6,002 nt of DNA. Source: Chlorobiota bacterium (lineage in GTDB: Bacteria; Bacteroidota; Bacteroidia; Bacteroidales; F082). The notes under the pieces were generated by a model. That model made no database searches and was not told the origin of the DNA. It saw only the letters and a program-made list of their open reading frames with translations. This document shows positions 1 through 5,031 of the stretch, in pieces (position 1 is the stretch's first letter; the number at the start of each line of letters is the position of its first letter). The stretch is from positions 1 to 6,002 of the forward strand of contig JAUXBM010000120.1 of NCBI GenBank assembly GCA_030619415.1. The letters run 5' to 3'. Both the position numbers and the translations under genes were made by a program.

Positions 1-324
1 GAGTTTCTCAACAGGATTGATGAAATTATCATGTTTACGCCCTTAACTAAAAAGGAAATACATGAAATCGTTTCGTTAATGTTTAACCAGGTAAAGAAAA
101 AGTTGGCAAAAAATAATGTCACTATTGACCTCACCGGTAAAGCAATTGACAAACTTGCCGAAATTGGTTACGACCCGCAATTCGGGGCACGACCCTTGAA
201 AAGGGTCATTCAGAAAGAAGTGCTCAACGAACTTTCAAAAATGATCCTGGCAGGAGAAGTAACCAGTGATAATGAGATTTTGGTGGATGTGGATGGAGAT
301 GAGTTTGTGTTCAGAAACGAATAA
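1..324 (+). CDS. clpB: ClpB disaggregase, C-terminal fragment (5' end outside window)
   Basis: The reading frame is open from base 1 and ends at TAA 322-324, giving the last 107 residues of a protein whose start lies outside the window. ClpB is a hexameric cytoplasmic AAA+ chaperone that, with DnaK, threads aggregated proteins through its pore using ATP. The fragment begins EFLNRIDEIIMF, where the Arg of NRID is the arginine finger of the second AAA+ domain. It continues into the small C-terminal D2 domain, with the sensor-2 motif GYDPQFGARPLKRVIQ at about residues 51-66 of the fragment. The tail (EILVDVDGDEFVF) matches the usual ClpB end, so the 3' end appears intact. ClpC and ClpA share the fold, but this spacing and tail fit ClpB better. 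It converges on the methyltransferase gene. No regulation can be seen because the promoter is outside the window. Confidence 0.93.
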   Translation, partial: EFLNRIDEIIMFTPLTKKEIHEIVSLMFNQVKKKLAKNNVTIDLTGKAIDKLAEIGYDPQFGARPLKRVIQKEVLNELSKMILAGEVTSDNEILVDVDGDEFVFRNE

Positions 325-513
325 GTATTTTTTTTGACTTATCGAAAAATAATAAGGTTTTTTATTTCAAGGGACGCTTGAAACGGTGGGAGGGGAACAC
401 ATCCCGAAGGGATAGAATGATTTTCAGCCCTTACATTCATGTTTGGGCAATAGGATTATTGTTTTGATATTGTTTCAAGTTTAGATTTTTTTTGCATTTC
501 CAGTTTATCCGGA
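325..513. other. Convergent intergenic region with several small inverted repeats
   Basis: This 189-nt spacer separates the ends of clpB (+) and the methyltransferase (-). It holds ATAAGT/ACTTAT (321-326/337-342, overlapping the clpB stop), TTTCAAG/CTTGAAA (365-371/377-383), ATCCC-GAA-GGGAT (401-413), GCCC/GGGC (427-430/445-448) and CAATA-GGAT-TATTG (448-461) followed by TTTT. There is also a T8 run at 487-494. None is a strong GC-rich intrinsic terminator. The middle part (about 365-448) is noticeably more GC-rich than its flanks. A 16-codon ATG ORF (417-467) exists but has no support as a gene. Confidence 0.6.
448..465 (+). terminator. Weak candidate terminator for clpB
   Basis: CAATA-GGAT-TATTG forms a perfect 5-bp stem with a 4-nt loop and is followed directly by TTTT, in the + direction of clpB. 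The stem is AT-rich and short, so this is a weak call. The outer GCCC/GGGC pair (427-430/445-448) could add to it or compete with it. A second weak candidate is CTTAT/ATAAG (338-342/352-356) followed by GTTTTTT. Confidence 0.25.
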
Positions 514-1362
514 TCAGGTAACACCAAATTCCTTGTGTTGACTTTTCAGGAATTTGCCGATTTCGGCAGATTCCTTTTCTTTTTCAAACTCCACCATCAA
601 ATCGCCACCGGTTAAAATTTTAATGTTGGTAGCTAACTTGAAAATTTCACCATAAACCTCACGTTTTATTTTTTCGTCGTAATTTTTGTTTTTACGAAGA
701 TTCTTCCGAAAAGCGATCCAGTTGGAGAAATAAATGAAGGGGTAGAAAAAAGGCAAAAGAAGCACCGAAGTCGATTTTGCCCTCGTAAAATGTACTTTCT
801 TGATTTTGAAACCTGCAAGTCGGGCCAGTACTCGGAGTTTTTGAATGCCGATTAAAAAAATGTGCCCGAAATAAATTTCATCCGTAATGTCTTGCTTCGA
901 CATCCAGACGCTGTCTAATTCGTTGGGGGCCATGATGGAGTTAAACCGCTCACTTTCTGAAAGTAAATAACTGAGTTTTGCCCTGATATTTGAGTAATTG
1001 GGAGTGGTAACCAGCAAGATGCCCCCGGGTTTTAAAATACGGTTGAATTCTTTGAGTGCATTGAATTGATCAGCAAAATGCTCTATTCCTTCCTGGCAGA
1101 TTACTGCATCGGCAAAGTTTTGCTCAAGCGGGATGCCCGATGTAATATTTGCTCTCCGGCATTTTAAACCTTCAATATTGAAGTATTCGGGGAACAGGTC
1201 AAAAGGGTAGGGGGTGGCACCAATTTCTTTAATTAACCGTGAGGTGATCCCATTACCGGCAGGAAAATCGACAATCTTTTTGCCGGTAAAACGGTCTTTG
1301 TTGTTGATCAAAAATCGTTTGACGTAGAATTTAATGCTCTTGGGATTGTCTTCGTAGTTCAT
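514..1362 (-). CDS. Class I SAM-dependent methyltransferase, substrate unknown
   Basis: The protein has 282 residues and a Methyltransf_11-like Rossmann core. Motif I, which binds S-adenosylmethionine, is VDFPAGNGITSRL (residues 31-43). The acidic residue after strand beta-2 is probably D55 (PYPFDLFP). Motif II is FADAVICQEGIEHF (83-96), and motif III is LKPGGILLVTTPNYSN (110-125). Strand-like KIKKVHF follows near 187-192. After the core comes a strongly hydrophobic stretch (about 197-218, LLLPFFYPFIYF) that may touch the membrane, then a basic segment (RKNLRKNKNYDEKIKRE). The core resembles UbiE/Coq5-like and glycan- or lipid-modifying enzymes, but the substrate cannot be read from the sequence. 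The start lies only 14 nt downstream of the ychF stop with no promoter seen between them, so it is probably cotranscribed with ychF. Class is confident; substrate is unknown. Confidence 0.85.
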   Translation of the reverse strand: MNYEDNPKSIKFYVKRFLINNKDRFTGKKIVDFPAGNGITSRLIKEIGATPYPFDLFPEYFNIEGLKCRRANITSGIPLEQNFADAVICQEGIEHFADQFNALKEFNRILKPGGILLVTTPNYSNIRAKLSYLLSESERFNSIMAPNELDSVWMSKQDITDEIYFGHIFLIGIQKLRVLARLAGFKIKKVHFTRAKSTSVLLLPFFYPFIYFSNWIAFRKNLRKNKNYDEKIKREVYGEIFKLATNIKILTGGDLMVEFEKEKESAEIGKFLKSQHKEFGVT

Positions 1363-1376
1363 GCAAAGCGTATGTG

Positions 1377-2471
1377 TTAAACATTAAACCGGATGTGCAT
1401 GATGTCCCCGTCCTGTACAACGTAATTCTTGCCTTCGACATGAAATTTACCCGCATTTTTTACCGCTTGTTCCGAACCCAATTCAATAAAATCGTTGTAC
1501 TTCATTACTTCAGCGCGGATAAACCCACGCTCTAAATCGCTGTGGATTACCCCGGAAGCTTCGGACGCTTTCATTCCTTTTTTAATTGTCCATGCCCTGA
1601 CTTCTTTTGGTCCGGCAGTAAAAAATGATTGCAGGTTCAAGGTATGGTAAGCAGCACGTACCAGCCGATTTACCCCCGGTTCTTGCAAACCTGCGTCTTC
1701 AAGAAACTCTTTCCTGTCTTCTTCATCAAGCTCGGTAATTTCGGCTTCCAGTTCACCGGCAACAACCAGTATGTCATTGCCTTCATCTGCCAGGTGGTCT
1801 TTTACCTGTTTTACATAATCATTCCCTGAAACAGCCGAGGCATCATCCACGTTACACACATAAATCATTGGCTTTGCCGTAAGCAATTGCATATCGCGAA
1901 TGATGAGGCTTTCGTCTGCACTGACTGGGGCAGTCCGGGCATTCCCGAAATTTTCTAAATGAGCCTTGTAAACCTGCATGATTTTCAAGTCCTTTTTTGC
2001 TCCCACATCCCCAGTACTCGACAGTTTCTTTAGTCTTTCAATTTTCCGCTCTACCAGGTCAAGATCGCGAACCTGAAGTTCAAAATCCACAATTTCCATA
2101 TCCCTGACCGGATCAATTGAGCCTTCAATGTGGGGAAGGTTGTCATCATCAAAACATCTTAGTACGTGTATCAATGTATCCGTTTGCTGAATGTCGGCCA
2201 GGAATTTATTACCAACGCCTTCACCCTTACTCGAACCTTTCGCTAGTCCCGGTACATCAACTATCTCAACAGTTGCTGGGATGATCTTCGCCGCCTTGAT
2301 AAATTCGTCAATTTTATATAACCTGGGGTCAGGAACATCCACAATACCAATGTTCGACTTGGTTGCACTGAAAGCATAATTTGAGCTTTCAGCCTTGGTA
2401 TTCGACATGCAATTGAAAATGGTGGTTTTCCCGGTATTTGTCAATCCGATAATTCCGCAATTCAGGGCCAT
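1377..2471 (-). CDS. ychF: YchF/OLA1-family P-loop ATPase, divergent form
   Basis: The protein is 364 residues, close to the family's usual 363, and aligns with E. coli YchF almost without gaps. YchF is a cytoplasmic ribosome-associated ATPase of the Obg group. Visible in order: P-loop GLTNTGKTT (9-17), switch I region FSATKSN (34-40), G3 DVPGLAKGSSKGEGVGNKF (72-90), conserved H114 in NLPHIEG, a helical insert (about 130-200), NVDD (207-210) in place of the GTPase NKxD, which fits ATP preference, and a C-terminal TGS domain (about 281-364) ending DGDIMHIRFNV. Unusual points: the family P-loop GLPNVGKST reads GLTNTGKTT, FCTIEPN reads FSATKSN, and DIAGLVKG reads DVPGLAKG. The start is fixed by the conserved MALNCGIIG beginning. 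It is the first gene of a likely operon with the downstream methyltransferase. Confidence 0.95.
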   Translation of the reverse strand: MALNCGIIGLTNTGKTTIFNCMSNTKAESSNYAFSATKSNIGIVDVPDPRLYKIDEFIKAAKIIPATVEIVDVPGLAKGSSKGEGVGNKFLADIQQTDTLIHVLRCFDDDNLPHIEGSIDPVRDMEIVDFELQVRDLDLVERKIERLKKLSSTGDVGAKKDLKIMQVYKAHLENFGNARTAPVSADESLIIRDMQLLTAKPMIYVCNVDDASAVSGNDYVKQVKDHLADEGNDILVVAGELEAEITELDEEDRKEFLEDAGLQEPGVNRLVRAAYHTLNLQSFFTAGPKEVRAWTIKKGMKASEASGVIHSDLERGFIRAEVMKYNDFIELGSEQAVKNAGKFHVEGKNYVVQDGDIMHIRFNV

Positions 2472-2505
2472 GGTTTATCTGTTTTGTAAATTCTTTAAAG
2501 AAGCG

Positions 2506-2513
2506 CAAAATTA
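2506..2513 (-). promoter_or_regulatory. Putative Bacteroidota -7 element for ychF
   Basis: On the - strand the site reads TAATTTTG, an exact match to the Bacteroidota TAnnTTTG element, 34 nt upstream of the ychF ATG. It predicts a 5' leader of roughly 25-30 nt. No good -33 TTTG lies at the 19-nt spacing used by the other two promoters in this window; the nearest is TTTC at 2529-2532 with a 15-nt spacer. The call therefore rests on the -7 element alone. Confidence 0.45.
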
Positions 2514-2560
2514 CAACAATCAGCAGTAGAAATGATCACGCATATGAACTGATTAATTCG

Positions 2561-2577
2561 TGTCTGTCAGACAGGCA
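2561..2577. repeat. Inverted repeat between cyclase and ychF
   Basis: TGTCTGTCAGACAGGCA is an odd-centred palindrome (CTGTC-A-GACAG), extended outward by a T/G wobble and two more pairs. It lies about 50 nt upstream of the ychF -7 element and downstream of the cyclase gene. It could be an operator-like site or part of the cyclase transcript end. Nothing else in the sequence decides between these. Confidence 0.35.
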
Positions 2578-2603
2578 TTTATTCATCACGCCAATTTTTA
2601 GAG

Positions 2604-2620
2604 GTGCTTTTTTAAAGCAC
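2604..2620 (-). terminator. Terminator-like hairpin after the cyclase gene
   Basis: GTGCTTT-TTT-AAAGCAC is a perfect 7-bp stem with a 3-nt loop, starting 14 nt past the cyclase stop codon. On the - strand it is followed by CTCTAAAAATTGG, with no U-run, so it does not have the full intrinsic-terminator form. It may instead be a 3'-end stabilising stem or a weak terminator. Confidence 0.35.
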
Positions 2621-2634
2621 GAGTTTACAGATTA

Positions 2635-4716
2635 TTAATTCCGGTTCACAAAATACATTTCAATTTCACCCTTTCCTTTTGCATGAACTTTACCTCTTGA
2701 AACAAATTGCATTTCCGGATGATCTTTTATCCTTTCATAAGTGGTTTGTGAAATATTGATTTCACCCACTTTACCTGATGATTCCATTCGGGAAGCGGTA
2801 TTCACAGTATCCCCCCATATATCGTATTGGAACTTTTTTGCCCCAACGATACCTGCAATTACATAACCGGTGTGGACTCCCACCCTCATTTCAAAGTTTG
2901 GCTTGTTTAAATGTTTTGTCTCTTCATACCTTTTGGCGATAAACTGTTGCATTTCAATGGCTGCCAGAACTACATTTAAAGCTGAATTAGCTACTGGAGC
3001 GGGTATGCCACCGGCAGCCATGTATGCATCTCCAATGGTTTTAATTTTTTCAATCTTGTGTCTGGAAACAATTTCATCGAAAGCAATGAAACATATGTTT
3101 AGTTCAGCAACAAGTTCTTTGGCCGAGAATTTTTCGGCAGTCTGGGTGAAGCCCTTTATGTCGGAGAACAGAACAGTGACATCATCAAAATTCCTTGCTT
3201 CAGCCTCGCCTGTTGCTTTCAATTCTTCGGCTACTTCTGCGGGTAAAATATTGAGTAATAAATTCTCACTGCGCTCTTTTTCAGATTCGATGATTGCCTT
3301 TGTTCGGCGGGTATATCTTAAACGGCTCCACAAGGCTAAAGCAATAAACAATACTGCAATTCCGATTGCAATAGAAAAATTTCTCTGCCGGGCACTCCTG
3401 TTTACCTCTTCCACATGAATCAATTCAACCCTTAGTTTATCTTCTTCCATTTTCAAACTGTCGGCCACCATGATCTTTTTAAACTCTATTTGCTGTAACC
3501 TTTTGGTTATTTCATCAGCTTTTAAACTATCAGAAAGGACGACGTAACGTTCATGAAACAGGAGGGCCTTGCTGATGATGCCAAGTCCTTTATAAGCTTC
3601 GTAAAGACAAACACAAGCCTCTTGTTCTTCGCGAATAGCCCCAATTTCTATCGACAGTTGGTATGCTTTATTACACCATAACAGACCGCTATTGTAACTG
3701 CCCTGCTGATTTTTTAGCTTACCAATATCGCCGTATATCTGGCTGATCACTTTCCGTTCTCCCAATTCTTCCCTTATTTCTAAACTTTTGTTGTAATTTT
3801 CGAGTGCTTCCTCATATTTTCCCTGGGCGCTATAATTGTCGCCAATCACATGATAACAATTGGCCATGCCTCGTTTATCACCAAGTTCAATTCTCATTTT
3901 AAGGCTTCGAAAGTTATATTCCAATGCTTTGTTATACGTTCCTCTGGTAGCATACAAATCTCCAATATTATTCAGGCTGCTTGCCATTCCCCGAAGTTCG
4001 CCAACCTCTTCAAAAAGTTGAAACCCCTGTTCAAAATACGGCAATGCGAATTGGGTATTCCCTTGCTCATGATAAAGAACACCCATATTGTTACTTACCC
4101 TTGCCATTCCCCATTTGTTGCCTAATTCCTGATAAATGACAAGGCACTTTTCGAAATATTCCAACGTTTTTATAAAATTCCCCTGGTCATAGTACATAAT
4201 TCCAATGTCGGCATAGAGGTCGGCAATATCAGTTTTATTGCTAATCCTTTTATATATTTCCATGCTCATATTGAAGTTTTCGAGTGCAGTTTGGTATTCT
4301 CCTTGGTAAGCAAAGAGTTTGCCCTTTTTGTGAAAAGCGGATGCGGTTCCATAAAGATAACCCGACTTCTCGCTTAGCCTTAAACTTTGAGAATAGTATT
4401 CGAGTGCTTCAGAAATATTTCCGCGATTGAAAAACGAAGTCCCCTGAATCCTTAATGCATCGGCCTGATATTCAGTTTTTTCGGCTCTTTCGGCAAGATC
4501 ATACATGTGATTTGCGAGCAGGAAAGCGCTATCCGGATTTGATCGTAAATAAACAATGGTACTATAATAATACATCGCATCAAGCCGGTCTTCAATTTCA
4601 TTGCTTTCTGACACCCAAATTGATCTTATACTGTCTGTATTCACCTGGCCAACAGACAAGCTTGTAAGACACAAAAAGAAAATGAGCAGTCTGTATCGCA
4701 TTCTTTCAGGAATCAT
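2635..4716 (-). CDS. Membrane sensor with eight TPRs and a class III adenylate cyclase domain
   Basis: The protein has 693 residues. A signal peptide covers about 1-24 (RYRLLIFFLCLTSLSVGQ). Eight TPR units follow with an exact 40-residue period at about 84-403 (pattern IG.LY..QG.Y..ALE.Y..SL.I..ELG.KRG). A charged coiled region spans about 400-445, one membrane helix 446-463, and a linker helix 470-500 (LLLNILPAEVAEEL) leads to the cyclase domain at about 506-690. Catalytic residues are present: metal-binding D519 (FSDIKGFT) and D563 (TIGDAYM), adenine-selecting K559 and D632 (YDIWGD), and N639 and R643 (TVNTASRM). This predicts ATP to cAMP activity in the cytoplasm, controlled by periplasmic TPRs. 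The Lys/Asp pair argues against guanylate cyclase. The start is either 4716 or the inner Met at 4701 (MRYRLL), which gives a more usual signal peptide. The gene is monocistronic, with its own promoter. The ligand is unknown. Confidence 0.9.
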   Translation of the reverse strand: MIPERMRYRLLIFFLCLTSLSVGQVNTDSIRSIWVSESNEIEDRLDAMYYYSTIVYLRSNPDSAFLLANHMYDLAERAEKTEYQADALRIQGTSFFNRGNISEALEYYSQSLRLSEKSGYLYGTASAFHKKGKLFAYQGEYQTALENFNMSMEIYKRISNKTDIADLYADIGIMYYDQGNFIKTLEYFEKCLVIYQELGNKWGMARVSNNMGVLYHEQGNTQFALPYFEQGFQLFEEVGELRGMASSLNNIGDLYATRGTYNKALEYNFRSLKMRIELGDKRGMANCYHVIGDNYSAQGKYEEALENYNKSLEIREELGERKVISQIYGDIGKLKNQQGSYNSGLLWCNKAYQLSIEIGAIREEQEACVCLYEAYKGLGIISKALLFHERYVVLSDSLKADEITKRLQQIEFKKIMVADSLKMEEDKLRVELIHVEEVNRSARQRNFSIAIGIAVLFIALALWSRLRYTRRTKAIIESEKERSENLLLNILPAEVAEELKATGEAEARNFDDVTVLFSDIKGFTQTAEKFSAKELVAELNICFIAFDEIVSRHKIEKIKTIGDAYMAAGGIPAPVANSALNVVLAAIEMQQFIAKRYEETKHLNKPNFEMRVGVHTGYVIAGIVGAKKFQYDIWGDTVNTASRMESSGKVGEINISQTTYERIKDHPEMQFVSRGKVHAKGKGEIEMYFVNRN

Positions 4717-4773
4717 TTTAGGGTTAATTTGGTATCACTGTCCCGGTCAGCTAAATTGCAACTAAATAGGACA

Positions 4774-4804
4774 TAAAGTTAAGAGACACATTTTACATTT
4801 CAAA
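4774..4804 (-). promoter_or_regulatory. Putative Bacteroidota promoter of the cyclase gene
   Basis: Read on the - strand, TTTG (4804-4801) is followed after 19 nt by TAACTTTA (4781-4774), which matches TAnnTTTG except for the last base. The 19-nt spacer is the same as in the rpsA promoter of this window. Transcription would start near 4768, giving a leader of about 50 nt before the ATG at 4716. No Shine-Dalgarno sequence precedes that ATG, as is usual in this phylum. Confidence 0.5.
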
Positions 4805-4865
4805 ATAATTATTTATTTGCCGTTTTTCTTTTCAAGAAAAGTCTGTTTCCAAAGGCTGTTTTGTA

Positions 4866-4896
4866 TTTGTTTTTTAAATTATAATTTCTACTTTTG
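4866..4896 (+). promoter_or_regulatory. Putative Bacteroidota promoter of rpsA
   Basis: TTTG (4866-4869), a 19-nt spacer and TACTTTTG (4889-4896) make a full match to the Bacteroidota sigma-ABfr consensus TTTG/TAnnTTTG. Transcription should start at roughly 4900-4903, which leaves a leader of about 130 nt before the rpsA ATG at 5031. A strong promoter is expected for a ribosomal protein gene. Confidence 0.7.
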
Positions 4897-4914
4897 CAGC
4901 CCTCTTTTTAGGAG

Positions 4915-5009
4915 GCCCGGATTTGCGTTAAGCTGTTCTTAACCAAATTCTTAATAAAGTTAATTAATATGTTTAATCCGTTTTACATCACCAGGACCGG
5001 GCGGTTGAT
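4915..5009 (+). promoter_or_regulatory. Structured rpsA mRNA leader, possible autoregulatory element
   Basis: A 13-bp hairpin with one bulge spans 4919-4950: GGATTTG pairs with CAAATTC (one G-U), C4926 is bulged, GTTAAG pairs with CTTAAC, and the loop is CTGTT. A second, weaker hairpin (ATCACC with GGTTGAT, 4987-4992/5003-5009, one bulged T) has a loop containing CCGGGC. That loop is complementary to GCCCGG at 4915-4920, so a pseudoknot is possible. CGGATT (4918-4923) can also pair with AATCCG (4975-4980). Segment 4915-4923 is thus shared by competing pairings. No U-run follows the main hairpin, so it is not an intrinsic terminator. E. coli rpsA is autorepressed by S1 through leader hairpins; a similar role here is inference. 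Confidence 0.5.
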
Positions 5010-5031
5010 TGAAAACACAATAATTTTTTGA
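4969..5031 (+). CDS. 20-codon upstream ORF overlapping the rpsA start (TGATG)
   Basis: ATG at 4969 opens a 20-codon ORF (MFNPFYITRT...NTIIF) that ends at TGA 5029-5031; the last base of this stop is the first base of the rpsA ATG. Such an overlap is typical of translational coupling. The context TTAATTAAT before the ATG has A at -3 and -6, which Bacteroidota ribosomes favour, while the rpsA ATG is preceded by a T-run (AATTTTTTG) and looks poor. The ORF contains the second leader hairpin, so translating it would melt that structure. The peptide itself has no recognised domain. With an ORF this short, chance cannot be excluded, and conservation in relatives would decide. Confidence 0.4.
   Translation: MFNPFYITRTGRLIENTIIF

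Larger units (their letters stand above)
4717..5030. other. Divergent control region between the cyclase and rpsA
   Basis: This 314-nt AT-rich region separates two divergent genes. It holds a leftward promoter for the cyclase (4774-4804), about 60 nt with little structure apart from a small CTTTT-CAAG-AAAAG hairpin (4828-4841), the rightward rpsA promoter (4866-4896) and a structured rpsA leader of about 130 nt with a short upstream ORF. The two -33 elements are about 60 bp apart, so the promoters are back to back without overlap. Confidence 0.7.

Noticed and set aside
417..467. 16-codon ORF (MIFSPYIHVWAIGLLF) in the convergent spacer
   Set aside because: It is very short, sits inside an inverted-repeat-rich stretch after the clpB end, and has no promoter or similarity that I recognise.
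2870..3418. 182-codon open frame on the + strand
   Set aside because: It is antisense to the cyclase domain and linker, which have clear catalytic motifs. Its own translation shows no recognisable domain.
3508..4467. 120-bp periodicity inside the cyclase gene as a DNA repeat
   Set aside because: The periodicity is at the protein level (TPR units). The nucleotide copies are well diverged, so it is a domain array and not a recent tandem DNA duplication.
4919..4950. 13-bp hairpin upstream of rpsA as an intrinsic terminator
   Set aside because: It is AT-rich in its upper stem and followed by TTAATAAAGTT, not a U-run. It lies just downstream of a good promoter, so a leader structure is more likely.
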